A stretch of DNA of 64,000 nt from Microglena sp. YARC. Lineage: Eukaryota > Chlorophyta > Chlorophyceae > Chlamydomonadales > Chlamydomonadaceae. The stretch is taken from assembly GCA_022414725.1 (NCBI GenBank), contig CM039463.1, positions 73,364,345 to 73,428,344 of the forward strand, given 5' to 3'. The translations under genes were made by a program, and so were the position numbers. Shown here piece after piece: positions 1 to 10,195 of this stretch. A model generated the notes under the pieces. That model saw nothing but the letters and a program-made list of their open reading frames with translations, was not told the DNA's origin and made no database searches. Numbering within the stretch: position 1 is the first letter of the stretch; each line of letters opens with the position of its first letter.

Positions 1-487
1 ACAACAACAACGACTGAGGTGAGCGATCACATTGTTTGATTCTTATTCTAATTCTTGTCATTCTTCTGCTACTTCTGCTGCTTCTGCTTCTTTGTTCAAT
101 GTCTAGTAGAAGAATAGGAGTACTTCCGTCGTTCATTCTAGATTTTCCGGGTCGCTGGTTTGCCAAGAGAAACACATCTCCCCTAGTACTTTTCTTTTCA
201 GCTATACCGAGGTCAGGTTGTATGGTTCAGTAGAACCCAGAAACTGACAGGTCTGTGGTTCGAGCCCTTGCCAGGTTCCCAAATTTCAGACCTGCCGCCT
301 TGAATGAGGTAGAGAACTTCCCTCCGTGCTGTTATGACGTAGTCCATGCTCAGGCGTAGTAGCAGTCTGCGAAACCAAGAACCCAACATAGTAGCCATTC
401 TCCCGTATGGACAGTGCATGCAAATGGGAGGGGTCGTTCAACCTCATGCCCCGTGGCTCGGTGTATGAGTTTTCAATTTTCAAATTT
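1..487. other. No gene recognised
   Basis: I see no supportable gene here. Short open frames have no family features. The first bases could be the end of an exon before a GTGAGC donor-like sequence, but nothing upstream is available to test this. Confidence 0.5.
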
Positions 488-676
488 ATTTTCATCTATG
501 CGCAGCAGCTTCTAAGCGGCTCCCTAGACTGGCTATTCAGCCGGACCTGACGTAACCTAGTGCACCTTGATGCTGACGCAACAGCTGTCGAGAACTGCTG
601 AAATAGTGCGGTGTGGCCCAGTTGCTGGCTCAGGGAGCTGCCTAGAAGCTACTTAGAAAAAACAAAAAGAAAAGCT
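488..676. mobile_element. Foldback MITE, family A, copy 1
   Basis: Near-palindromic element of about 190 bp. Its left arm contains GCAGCAGCTTCTAAG and its right arm the matching CTAGAAGCTACTTAG, and it ends in AAAAAGAAAAGCT. Seven further copies lie in this window (2.35, 3.13, 7.19, 8.12, 10.2, 16.5 and 21.9 kb). No transposase is encoded, so it is a non-autonomous element. The best-preserved ends are seen in the 3.13 kb copy. Confidence 0.75.
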
Positions 677-690
677 CTGATCTCTGAAGG

Positions 691-1371
691 GTGAAGACAC
701 CTCCATACCCTATCCCCAACTCTTGCCCTGGCCCTAAACCTAAACCTAAACCTAAACTCAGCCCTGACCCTAACCCTAACCCTATCCCAATCCAGCAGGT
801 TGGCGAGACTGATGACCTATTCCCAGACGAACAGCTCCGATTAACAAACCGGGAAGCTGGACTAACTGCCATGGTCAAAGACACTTGTGCCAAGGCCATT
901 GAGCTTTGTGCTGAGCTGGAAGCCTTGCGTGCCAAGGCTGCTGATCTGGCAGCTGAGCTGGATAATGCCGTTGCCAAGCTGTCCAAGCTAGAATCAGAGA
1001 TGGCCTCAAGTCTGGAGTCTGCCTTGCTCAATGATGGACTGGTTTCGAAGATGGAGACCACTCGGTCTTGAGTGAGTGTCCTTCAGAATGAGCTGGCAGC
1101 CACTCTAGAGTTTAGCCACCATAACAACAAAGTATGCGTTATCTCTGCCGAGCTGGCGTTAGCCAGATCTAGGATGTCGGCTATGGAGTCTGACCTGGCA
1201 ACCAACCTGGAGGCGGCTATCATGGATGAGGCTAAAGTGGCCAGGCTGGCAAAGTTAAGAGCCATGGTGGCAGACTTGGAAGCCCACGTGGCGACTAAGA
1301 AACAGAGCAACACTAATTGTCAGGTGACCTATCGCATGCACCCATGTGACCTATCGCATGCACCCATGTGA
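691..1371 (+). pseudogene. Broken coiled-coil reading frame
   Basis: One frame runs through this stretch and is interrupted by an in-frame TGA at 1069-1071. It has an N-terminal Pro-Lys/Pro-Asn stretch encoded by telomere-like DNA, then Ala/Leu/Glu-rich heptads (for example LCAELEALRAKAADLAAEL and LESEMASSLESAL), then after the stop more of the same type (ISAELALARSRMSAMESDL). The two halves look like diverged copies of one heptad block of about 60 residues. No family is recognised. No convincing splice sites remove the stop. It could be a pseudogene or the internal part of an unrecognised structural protein. Confidence 0.4.
730..786 (+). repeat. Interstitial telomere-like repeat
   Basis: Four CCTAAA-type units (CCTAAACCTAAACCTAAA) are followed by CCCTAA-type units (CCCTAACCCTAACC). 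This resembles plant/algal CCCTAAA telomere DNA in mixed, imperfect form, in the middle of the window, and it is read as part of the coiled-coil frame. Confidence 0.6.
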
Positions 1372-1462
1372 CCTGTCACATGCACCCATGTGACCTATCG
1401 CATGCACCCACGTGACCTATCACATGCACCCAGGTGACCTATCACATACACCTATGCTCTAT
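1322..1462. repeat. Minisatellite, about 20-bp unit
   Basis: About seven copies of a unit reading GTGACCTATCGCATGCACCCA with single-base variants (TCGCATG/TCACATG). Confidence 0.85.
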
Positions 1463-1586
1463 CTGGCCTCCCCATGGCAGGGCACTGATTTAAGGCACTC
1501 GTCAGCAATAGCTATCTTACTGCCTAATGTCCTAGGCCCTGATGGGTTCCGCCAACCCAGCACCCAGCATTCTGAGGGGAGAGGGG

Positions 1587-1772
1587 CAGGGTAATTCAAA
1601 GCGCGCGCTTTTGAGCGCTGACTTTTTGACCCGCTCTGCGCTTTAAGCGCAGTTTTTTGCAACCCCTTGTGGGCGCTGCAAGCATTTTTGCGCTTTTTGC
1701 ACTACAAAGCGCAGTTTTTTTGTTTTCAAGTGCGCTAAAGCGCTGGCCAATATGGCCATTTGAAGTATCCTG
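1587..1772. mobile_element. CAGGGTA-ended MITE, family B, copy 1
   Basis: Starts CAGGGTAATTCAAAGCGCG and ends TTTGAAGTATCCTG, the inverted counterpart. The interior has many GCGC hairpins (GCGCTTTAAGCGC, CGCTAAAGCG) and the phrase GTGGGCGC. Copies also lie at 6.87, 8.69, 42.77 (truncated) and 42.92 kb. The CAGGG terminus resembles hAT-type ends, but the superfamily is not proven. Confidence 0.75.
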
Positions 1773-2086
1773 GAGAGGGGCACCAATTGCCTGTCCAAGT
1801 ATGACAGCTTTCTGCTCGCACCTTTTTGCTTGCTCGCAAATGCTCTTGAGAGCAGCACGCACCATGGCGGCAGCAATTTCTATCTCTGGCTACATGAAGC
1901 AGCTTCTATTCAGATCCCCTTTCATAGTTCCCTGGTTTTGTGGTTTCGCCTCCAAAAATATCAATCGAGATATGAGCATGAATTGAGGTTTCAGTATCAA
2001 AACTAGGGTTCAAAAACAACTCTAGGGCACAGCAGCAGCTTTGGGATTCAGAAGCAACGCAAGGTCTCAGCAGCAACGTAATGCTG
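1773..2086. other. No gene recognised
   Basis: Nothing supportable between the family B element and the next minisatellite. Confidence 0.5.
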
Positions 2087-2272
2087 TTCAGAGAGAGCTA
2101 AATCACGCTATTCAGAGATAGCTATGTTACACTTTTCAGAGAGAGCTACGTTACACTATTCAGAGAGAGCTATGTTACACTATTCAGAGAGAGCTATGTT
2201 ACACTATTCAGAGAGACCTACGTTACACTATTCAGAGAGAGCTGCGTTACACTATTCAGAGATAGCTTTGGA
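2087..2272. repeat. Minisatellite, about 24-bp unit
   Basis: About eight copies of CTATTCAGAGAGAGCTATGTTACA with small variants. A poly-C run of about two dozen bases follows at about 2311-2334. Confidence 0.85.
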
Positions 2273-2353
2273 CTCATTCCAAAGCTGCATTCATCCATAA
2301 TTGATTGCTGCCCCCCCCCCCCCCCCCCCCCCCCACACACACTACCCAATAGT

Positions 2354-2547
2354 TTTTATTTTCCGCTACGAGCAGCAGCTTCTAGGCAGCTCCCCTGACC
2401 TACTATTCAGCTAAACCTAACGCGACCTAGTGCATCTTGAAGCTGACACAATCAGCTGTCCAGAAGTGCTGACATGCTTGGATGTAGGACAGTGGCTGAC
2501 TTGGGGAGCTGTCTAGAAGCTGCTGAGAAAAAACGAAAACAAAAAGC
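2354..2547. mobile_element. Foldback MITE, family A, copy 2
   Basis: Same arms as copy 1: AGCAGCAGCTTCTAGGCAGC on the left and the inverted CTGTCTAGAAGCTGCTG on the right, ending AAAAAGCT. Confidence 0.8.
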
Positions 2548-2729
2548 TTGCCCTACCCCTTGTATGCACTTTACACAACTAACCTGCCTATCCATTTGTG
2601 TGTAAGACGACACTCTTCTTCCCCGCACTGTTTCATTGTGTAGGCTTTTTATGGTAGCTCCCCGCCAGCTCCAATAGCCAGCCACTGGGTGTAGTCCAAA
2701 GCTTTTAGCTGCATTGGAATGCCCCTCAT

Positions 2730-2805
2730 GAACTGAATCCTCGGTGCCGCTGGTTTGTGTCGGAAGACCCACCTCCTGGGGTGACATTCCTTTCACACAA
2801 AAAAT
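2730..2805 (+). mobile_element. Retroposon-like repeat, family F, copy 1 (3' end)
   Basis: Carries the family phrase ACTGAATCCTCGGTGCCGCT, then GGTTTGTGTCGGAAGACCC, and ends at an A-rich tail after TTCACA. Other copies lie at 4.25, 37.74 and 39.24 kb. The A-tail suggests a retroposon, but no internal promoter is recognised. Confidence 0.6.
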
Positions 2806-3129
2806 AAACTTTCAGACACACTAGCTAGCTTCGGATTGGGCCCACTAACTCTTTTTAGTTCTGTTTTTTGTGTGCAACGCGTAGCCATTCCGTCGCTGCA
2901 TAGCGCCGCATGGGTCTAGCTAAACTAGTCAGTAATGCCCCCCCCCACCCCCACCCCCCCCACACACACACCTTCCCCCCGGGCTCCGTGCTTTGCGCTC
3001 CGTGCTGTTTGAGGGGCAGCGTGTCACACTAGGGTCGCACCGAGTCGCTCCATTCGCGACGCGTCGCACTAAAAAACAGTGCTGCCAAGAACTGCTATGC
3101 GTAGCCAAAAAAGGAAACAATGAGAAGAG
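2806..3129. other. No gene recognised; C-rich tracts
   Basis: Contains C runs at 2938-2960. No gene or repeat family is recognised. Confidence 0.5.
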
Positions 3130-3326
3130 AGCTTTTCTTTTCAGCTATAAGCAGTAGCTTCAGAGAAGCTCCTTGAGCCAGCCACCGAGCTAAACCCAAA
3201 TATTTCAGCAGTTCTGGACAGCTAATTGTGTCAGCTTCAAGGTGCAATAGGTCGCATTTGGGTTTGCTCAATAGCCAGTCAGGGGAGCTACCTAGAAGCT
3301 GTTGCTCGTAGCTAAAAAGAAAAGCT
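3130..3326. mobile_element. Foldback MITE, family A, copy 3 (best ends)
   Basis: Starts AGCTTTTCTTTTCAGCTA and ends TAGCTAAAAAGAAAAGCT, almost exact inverted repeats, with the inner GCAGTAGCTTC and GAAGCTGTTGC arms continuing the fold. About 197 bp. It defines the family boundaries. Confidence 0.85.
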
Positions 3327-3354
3327 ATGCATGACATCTAACCTACCCATTTAT

Positions 3355-3512
3355 TATCTTTAATAGGACACTCTTCTAGGACACTCTTCCCCAGTCCTAA
3401 ACTCTTGTAGGACACTCTTATAGGACACCCTTTTTGGACGCTCTTCCCCAGTCCTGCACTCTTACAGGACACTCTTCCCCAGTCCTAAACTCTTATAGGA
3501 CACTCTTCCTCA
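3355..3512. repeat. Minisatellite of AGGACACTCTT units
   Basis: Irregular tandem units of TAGGACACTCTT and CCCCAGTCCTAAACTCTTA, about eight in all. Confidence 0.75.
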
Positions 3513-3594
3513 GCCTCATGGCTGTTAGTTATTATAGTTGTTGTTCATCAGTGTCGGTCATCACAAGTCTCGACAGCATTTTAGTTAGTTGTTA

Positions 3595-3770
3595 GCGGGG
3601 ACCCCTCTTCAAGAGGGCGGGAGCCCCCATGATTACCCATTTGTCCGTCCAACCGACCGTCTGACGGAGATAAAGCCTAACGCGTCAGCCAACGGTCTCG
3701 TAACTCACTCGCTTCCGTTGCCACCTTTTGCTCCGTCGTGAACACTCTCCGCCAATTATTAGCGTCCCAT
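3595..3770. repeat. Dispersed repeat, family H, copy 1
   Basis: Shares an ordered set of phrases with copies at 8.46 and 25.04 kb: GCGGGAGCCCCC, ACCCATTTGTCCGTC, GTCAGCCAACGGTCTCGTAAC and TTCCGTTGCCACC. No ends or coding capacity are seen. Confidence 0.7.
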
Positions 3771-3796
3771 GCAACGCTGCATAGAACTTGTATCTT

Positions 3797-4021
3797 ATAG
3801 CAATTCAGCGGATGATTTGGATTTGGGTCTCGTAGTTTGTAGTTCATACCTCAACTTCTGAGGCCAAATTCCAGAGAATTATCGGAATTATCGGAATTGA
3901 TTCTCGGGCTCAAATGTCAGAATTGTCGGGCCAAATTCTCAAGTTCGAGGTACTAACTACGTACTATGAACTGCGAAGTGTTTCGAAAACCCAAATCCAA
4001 ATCATCCGCTGAATGGCTATA
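3797..4021. mobile_element. MITE, family E, copy 1
   Basis: Inverted ends: TATAGCAATTCAGCGGATGA at the left and its complement with one mismatch at the right, extending to about 33 bp. A second copy lies at 11.15 kb. Non-coding. Confidence 0.8.
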
Positions 4022-4247
4022 ATGGTCGCTTTTGTATGCCAACTTAGATTCAGTCATGTTCCCTTTGATTGATCTTAAATACATTGTTCCGAGCATTGAT
4101 CAATCTAGCAAACTGTGTAGGGAAGTTTTGTCGGATTTCTGCCCTCGCCGTGGTTTTCTAGTTATGTCTCCTTGGCTCCGCCACTAGCGACCCTGGCAGG
4201 GAGCTTGTCTGCCGTGGTCAATAGGGGTAGTGGTGAATGTTAGTTTG

Positions 4248-4396
4248 GTCAAGGGTCGGTATCTCCCGCTGAGCCTAAGTGCGCCTCCTCTTTTGTAGGA
4301 GTGGCCACGCCATTCAAACTGAATCCTCGGTGTCGCTGGTTTGTGTTGGGAGACCTACCTCCTGGGGTGAAATACCTTTCACAACTAAAAAAAAAG
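4248..4396 (+). mobile_element. Retroposon-like repeat, family F, copy 2
   Basis: Longer copy: starts near CGGTATCTCCC, continues AAGTGCGCCTCCTCTTTTG, then the family core, and ends in an A9 tail. It aligns over its whole length with the 37.74 kb copy. Confidence 0.65.
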
Positions 4397-5032
4397 TTGT
4401 ATACCGATCTTTCATACCTGCATTGATTTTGTATACCATACTTTGATTGATCTTGTATACTTCTATCAAGACTTTATACTTTGATCAATTATATGTGCTT
4501 TGATTTATAAAATGCACGCTTGCTGCTCGTGCATTCCCTGCTAGTTCATGTATGACACCCTTGCATTGCTGTGTGTGTGAGCGCCCATTCTAATTCTGTG
4601 CTGTGGAGAGAAAGGTTTGTGTCTTTGTCTGTGGGAGTGCCCGCAACTTATATGGCCCCCAGTCCAGATTAAGTGGTACCTGAACTTGAGCTTGGAATTG
4701 TTCACATGGCTCCATGTAACCAAGTTCAAGTGAAGGTGGTACATGTGTCACAAGTGCTAAATGATGAACGGGTACCTTGGTATGTTGGGGGTGCTACGTA
4801 AGAGTCTACAGGGGTTGCGTTGGGGGGGCAAAACAGCTGCTAGTAGCAGTGTAGCACCCCCAAGGCTACTAGGAACACCTTGGTGCTATTTAAAGACTCT
4901 GGTTACTTTCCTAAAAACAAATGTATGCCTACCTTGCACTTGGCTTACTACATTTATTGCGCTCTTTGTTTCTTCAATTTTAGTTCTGGTCATGGTGGTT
5001 GAGTTTGGTTTCCTAGTCTAGGTTTATCCCCA
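4397..5032. other. No gene recognised
   Basis: Short open frames only. No repeat family or splice pattern that I can support. Confidence 0.5.
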
Positions 5033-5227
5033 TTCAACGAAGGACTAAATGGCAGAGCTCCTTGAAAGACGTAGGTGCTGGGGTTTGAATCCCCACGGGT
5101 GCGCTTGAGTGTTCGCGGTCGCTGTCAGCCGCCATGGTAGCTTTGTCGAGGTAAAGTAGCAGCTTGTTCCCTTTGTCGTAAGACGGGGCTCCCTTAATAC
5201 CACGCCCCACCAGGCGTTATCATTACT
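5033..5227 (+). mobile_element. tRNA-derived SINE, copy 1
   Basis: The 5' part is tRNA-like: an A-box-like GACTAAATGGCAGAGCTCC, then a B box GGGGTTTGAATCCCC. The 3' part is a shared body that reads GCCGCCATGGTAGCTTTGTC, then AGACGGGGCTCCCTTAATACC and CACGCCCCACCAGGCGTTAT. Three more copies lie at 22.9 (plus), 40.2 and 54.6 kb (minus). The last two have clear target duplications. Non-autonomous. Confidence 0.8.
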
Positions 5228-6000
5228 TAGTCTCGGTGTGTTCAAGTTTTGTTTTTAGTACGTGGTCTATCAGCCTTCAGGCTTCTCACAGTCTGCGGCC
5301 AGTGTGTCAAAAACGAGCCTTTTTGGAACTTAAAGATTTTGAAGGAAAACTTGATTTTGAATCGTTAGTGTCACCACCGCCTCTACCTGTATAGTTTAGG
5401 TTTTCTGGCATGGTTTAGTATAAACACGACTGTACCACACTCCCAAATACAAAATGTAATCACAGGGCTGCTGACAGTTGAAAGACATGTCATTGAACTT
5501 GAACTTGAACTTGGGTACATGGCTCCAGCCTTCACGGCTGTTCGCCATCTTCGGCATTTAAATATGGTAATCAATTCAAATCAAAGCACTATTATCAAAA
5601 TAAACTTGGCCCAATCTCCTTATACAATCCTTGGTAAACAATGGCACCTTCGCACGACCTATCCCAAAGAAATTTCAGGTCAAGGATGATCCATGCTGGT
5701 TCTGGTCATGGTGGCTTCGTTTGGCTGCATGGACTAGACTCTAGGGGGCCAGTTCGTCAGTGTTTTCGTTTTAGCCCCTATTGATATCGAGATTGGGCAA
5801 GTACCCGGTACCTTCAGCCTATTTGCCTGCCCCTGGTCTGTAACATGCGGGACATTGGCATTGAAATTGACATGGTCTAGACTCTAGAATTAGTCTTCTT
5901 AATTTAATTGAATTGTAACATGGTTTTCAAGCCAACACTGGTCAGTTCGCTACCCCACACGTCAACATCGATGGTCGAGGAGGGGCGGGCACACCCAGAG
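5228..6000. other. No gene recognised
   Basis: No supportable gene, RNA or repeat family. Confidence 0.5.
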
Positions 6001-6004
6001 CAGG

Positions 6005-6130
6005 GGTGTTCAGCATGCGACGCCCTCCGTCGCAGGCCCAACATCGAAGGGCCCCGTTACGTGGCAGGACGCAACGTGGGGGGGGGTCCGCTCACCTGAA
6101 GGAAGGGTCCGTTGCGTCGCAGGCCGCAGT
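6005..6130. repeat. GACGCAAC-rich dispersed repeat
   Basis: Contains CGCAGGCCCAAC, GGCAGGACGCAACGTGGGGGG and GGTCCGTTGCGTCGCAG. The same phrases recur at about 23.93-24.15 kb. Confidence 0.55.
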
Positions 6131-6324
6131 CTATGCAGTTGGTTTAGCCTCAGGCAGCAGAGATGGGGGTCCTCCTGAAGTACCCTGACGCAGAGGCTGG
6201 CCCAGTGGCTCGTGAGAGTACTGCAGTGATAATAAACAATGGTAGAGGCAAGCAGGATGGGCTGGAGTCCGTTTCGGATCGCCACAGCCACGGGGCAAGT
6301 CCAGCAACTGTGCATGCGGGCATC

Positions 6325-6860
6325 ACTGTATGTATGTATGTGTGTATGTTTGTATGTATGTTACACTCCAGAGGTAGACCAAATAGGCTTAAGGGACCTG
6401 TCCAACCGTGATAGGAAGGGCTTAAAAAAGAAAAAACATGTATGAACTGGACCCCAAACAAATGAGTAATAATAATATGAGAAATATGACCACACTAAGC
6501 GGATTGGGCAGTTCGAAGACTTTTCAAGGACGGCTTGTTCTTGGGTTCTTTAATCATAAGCTCGAAGTACCTAGGGGCTGCTTGTTATTGGTTTATTTCA
6601 CCACAAGATCAACCAACCTAGGGGCAGCTCCGCAGCTGGTTATTGGTTTATTTGATCACAAGCTAAAACAACCTAGGGGCAGCTGGTTATTGGTTTATTT
6701 CACCACAAGATCAATCAACCCAGGGGCATCTCACCATCTGCAGGCGAACATGGGATGTATATACACTACTACACGACACATATAGGCAGGTTATGTGCAG
6801 GTTGAGTACAGAGAGAGAATCACATGGGTTTGACAAGTTCAAAGACACGAAATGACGGAA
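6325..6860. repeat. Left arm of a large inverted repeat
   Basis: In order it holds a TGTATG tract, the family I end (inverted GGGCAAGTCCCTTCGGCC type), GAACTGGACCCCAAACAAATG, then GACCACACTAAGC, tandem CCTAGGGGCAGCT/GGTTTATTTCACCAC units, TGTATATACACTACTACACG, and GAATCACATGGGTTTGA. All of these recur in reverse order on the opposite strand at 8.99-9.60 kb, enclosing about 2.1 kb. Confidence 0.75.
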
Positions 6861-6866
6861 GAATCG

Positions 6867-7005
6867 GGGTACTACTAAGCGCGCGCTGCAGTGCGGTTAC
6901 GCGCTGCCTTTTTGAGTTATTTCAACCCCCTGTGGGCGCAGGGCGCAGTTTTTGCGTTTTTTGCACTGAAAAGCGCTGACCAATTTGGCAAGAAGTAGTA
7001 CCCTA
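6867..7005. mobile_element. CAGGGTA-ended MITE, family B, copy 2
   Basis: Decayed ends GGGGTACT and AGTACCCT. The interior keeps AAGCGCGCGCTGC and CTGTGGGCGC. Confidence 0.65.
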
Positions 7006-7191
7006 GGAAGAATACCTCAATGATCGGAAATCTAGAAGATGGGTAGCTGCTCCGGGTTGGGATTCCATGTTGTCTCACATCTCACTCAGTATGCCTGTGA
7101 ATCCAATTCAGCAAAATGTGTATGTTACAGTCGAAGGGTAGCCTAATACAGGCTACATGGGCTTGCCCAACCTCGAGATCTGGAGGGAACT

Positions 7192-7280
7192 GCTTTTCTT
7201 TTAGGTTGTTTATGGTTAGGTCGAAGAGAGAGCCCATGGAGCTGCCGAGAAGCTGCAGCTCGCAGCTGAAAAGGATAACT
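7192..7280. mobile_element. Foldback MITE, family A, truncated copy 4
   Basis: Has TGCTTTTCTTTTAGG on the left and GAGAAGCTGCAGCTCGCAGC on the right, with most of the loop lost. Confidence 0.6.
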
Positions 7281-7474
7281 ATGGGCTAAAGCCGGCTAAA
7301 GCGAAAAAGGCACTGGTAAAAAAGCAAAAAACGAAGTGTCCCTGTGGGCTGCGGTAGTTCAGCCCGAGCCATTGTAATGCATATCGTCCACGTCTACATT
7401 TTCCAGGTAAATTTAGTTGTACTGCCGAGGACGGCGAGCAGCCGAGTTCAAGTACTGCAAATCATGGCCGAGAT

Positions 7475-7760
7475 ACTTACTGCACGGCCGTAACTCAAAA
7501 TATTAAGCTTGGGAGTACAACTGGAAATTCAAATCCTAAATTCTAATGCAGAATGGTGGAGATGCTGACTGTACAGGCCCTGTACGGCTACAACTCAATA
7601 CACGAAGCTTGAAAGTGAAACTGGAAATTTATATCCTGATTTGAAAAGTGAAAGGGTGAAGATGCCACCTGTCCAGACCCTGCACGGCTATAACTTGGGA
7701 ATGAACCTTTTAAGTCAAATTGGGAATTCAAAAACCGAATTCAAATTCGAAATTGGAAGA
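7475..7760. repeat. Diverged tandem repeat, about 105-bp unit
   Basis: Three diverged units, each with a TGCACGGCTATAACT-like start, an AAGCTTG-like middle and ACTGGAAATTCAAATCC. It shows no coding potential. No gene is recognised in 7281-8118. Confidence 0.65.
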
Positions 7761-8118
7761 CCCCCTTGAACTACTCCTAGGGCTGAGATTCGAATATAAA
7801 TGCTACTAATACTACTAACACTGTAGGTCTCACATTAGCCTCTCGAGTGAGACAAAAACCACACATTTCAAATAGATTGACCGCCGCCGATCAGCTGGCT
7901 TTTGGTATTGTGTGTGTAATGGTGAGTAGTGGAAACGCTTATGTGGCATCGTCAGGTGGCGTGCGACAAAGGCCTGGGTCAACGTCAACCCTGAGGTGTC
8001 GGGGCTCCAGTGTAACGCGTATCCATCGAGTGTCTGCTACATTGAGGGTGGTAAATATCTTTGAACTTGTGGTCACTGCCGCACTTGATGGCCCCCAGCC
8101 AATATGAACAACGACCAT

Positions 8119-8323
8119 AGCCTTTCTTTCCAGCTATGAGCAGCAGCTTCTATATAGCTCCCAGAGCCAGCCACTGGGCCAAGCCCCAAGATTTCAGCAG
8201 GGATGAACAAATGGAAGAACAATTCTGTCAGCTTCCAGCTCCACTGCATTGCTCTAGGTATAGCTGGGGAGCTAGCCAGGGGAGCTGAATGGAAACTGCT
8301 CCTGGTAGCTGAAAAGAAAAGCT
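8119..8323. mobile_element. Foldback MITE, family A, copy 5
   Basis: Starts AGCCTTTCTTTCCAGCTATG and ends TAGCTGAAAAGAAAAGCT, with the GAGCAGCAGCTTC arm. Confidence 0.8.
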
Positions 8324-8461
8324 ATGACCACACATTTCATTTTTTTTTGAATTCGTAGTTGCTGCCGCACTTGAAGTTCCAACCAATAAAAATGCCAAAT
8401 ATTAATTGGAGGTCGGGTGTCATGAGAGGTGTGGCCAGCGAGTGTACAAACAAACTGAGTC

Positions 8462-8625
8462 TTTTTGGCGGAGCCCCCTCTTCTGGGGGGCGGGAGCCCC
8501 AAGAGTCACCCGGCTGTCTGTTTGTGCGACAAACCGACGACCAAGGGACCGACACAAAGCCTGACACGTCAGCCAACTGTCTCGTAACTAACTGGCTTCA
8601 GTCCGCTGCATTCCGTTGCCAACAC
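8462..8625. repeat. Dispersed repeat, family H, copy 2
   Basis: Carries GGGCGGGAGCCCC, GTCAGCCAACTGTCTCGTAAC and CATTCCGTTGCCA in the family order. Confidence 0.7.
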
Positions 8626-8685
8626 TCACACACTTCATATGACATTTTCCCGGTAAATATGAATTTAACTGCAAAAGATGGCGAG

Positions 8686-8894
8686 CAGGGTAATTCAAAG
8701 CGCGCGCTTTTGCACTTTTGAGCGCTGACCTTTTGAGCGCTGACCTTTTGACCCCCTATGCGCTTTAAGCGCAGTTTTTTGCAACCCCCTGTGGGCGCAG
8801 CAAGCATTTTTGCGCTTTTTGCACTACAAAGCGCAGTTTTTTTGTTTTCAAGTGCGCTAAAGCGCTGGCCAGTTTGGCCATTTGAAGTACCCTG
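8686..8894. mobile_element. CAGGGTA-ended MITE, family B, copy 3
   Basis: Starts CAGGGTAATTCAAAGCGCG and ends TTTGAAGTACCCTG. This is the most complete copy, with AAAGCGCAGTTTTTTTG and the CGCTAAAGCG hairpin. Confidence 0.8.
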
Positions 8895-8991
8895 ATGACG
8901 AGCAGCCAAACTGCTTACTAGACCCATGTAACCAAGTTCAAATACAAATTGTGATAACCATTAACTGAAGCTGCGGTTATCACAAGACAAT

Positions 8992-9600
8992 TTGTCTTTC
9001 GTGTCTTTGAACTGTTCAAACCCATGTGAATCTCTCTCTGTACTCAACCTGCATATAACCAATACAGACACAGTCACCAAGCTAACACACCAAGACGGGT
9101 CTAGCAGGCCCAGTTTATGGCAGGAACCTAAGGTTGACACATCAACCAAACCTGCATGTGTGTCGTGTAGTAGTGTATATACATCTCATGTTCCCTCCGT
9201 CTGCAGATGGTGAGATGCCCCTACGTTGTTTGACCTAGTGATCAAATAAACCACTAACATGCAGCCCTTGGGTTTGAGCTTGTGATCAAATAAACCAAGA
9301 ACCAACTGCCACTAGGTTGTTTGAGCTCATGGTCAAAGAAACCAAGGGCCAGCTGCCCCTAGGTTGTTCGAGCTCATGACCAAAGAAACCAAGAACAAGC
9401 CGTCCTGGGCAAGTCTTTAAACTGCCCCATCTGCTCAGTGTGGTCATAATACTCATTTTATTATTACCCATTTGTTTGGGGTTCAGTTCAACGATGCCTT
9501 TTCTTTTTAAGCCCTTCCTATCACGGTTGGGCAAGTTCCTTTCGCCTAATTGGCCTACCCCTGGACTGTAACATACATACATACATACACACAAGTAGCG
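8992..9600. repeat. Right arm of the large inverted repeat
   Basis: Inverted counterpart of 6325-6860: TTCAAACCCATGTGA, CGTGTAGTAGTGTATATACA, tandem AAATAAACCA/CCTAGGTTGTTTGAGCTC units, CTCAGTGTGGTCATA, CATTTGTTTGGGGTTCAG, then the family I end GGGCAAGTTCC...CTACCCCTGGACTGTAACA and an ATAC tail. Confidence 0.75.
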
Positions 9601-10185
9601 AATTCCAAGGACATCGACAACTTAACTAGGTCGGTAGCAGTGAGTGTGTACAGGCAAAATGACACCACCTTTTGCAGCTCCTGGGGTTACCTAAGCGTAT
9701 GCATAGGGACAGAGCACGGGGGTATACATGCACCAACTCAACCCACGCCGTCCAGTAGTAGTGAGTGTGTACGGGCAAAAAAAACCAACACCTCTTGCAG
9801 CTCCTGGGTCACCTAAGCGTAGATGTAGGGACAGAGCACAGGGGTATACATGCTCCAACCCAACTCTAGTAGGCAAGTCGTAGTGAGTTTGTAAGAGCAG
9901 AATCACACCAACTTTTGTAGCTCCTGGCGTTGCCTTAGTGTAAGCGGAGGGACAGAGCACCGGGGTATACATGCACCAACTCAACTCAACTAAGCCGGTT
10001 GTAGTGAGTGTATGGGCAAAAAAACGCATCATCCCTTGCAGCTCCTGGGGTTACCTAAGCGTAGGTGTAGGGACAGAGCACGGGGGTATACATGCACCAA
10101 CTCAACTCACGCAGTCCGGTAGTAGTGAGTTTGGAAGAGGAAAGAAACACATCACCTCTGCAGCTCCTTGGGTTATCTTTGCCTA
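9600..10185. repeat. Tandem repeat, about 122-bp unit, five copies
   Basis: Each unit contains TTGCAGCTCCTGGGGTTACC, TAGGGACAGAGCACGGGGG and TATACATGCACCAACTCAAC. Units are fairly similar. No coding function is apparent. Confidence 0.85.
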
Positions 10186-10195
10186 GCCATAGCAT

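Noticed and set aside
2940..3320. Short minus-strand frames next to family A copy 3
   Set aside because: Within MITE and C-rich sequence. No family features.
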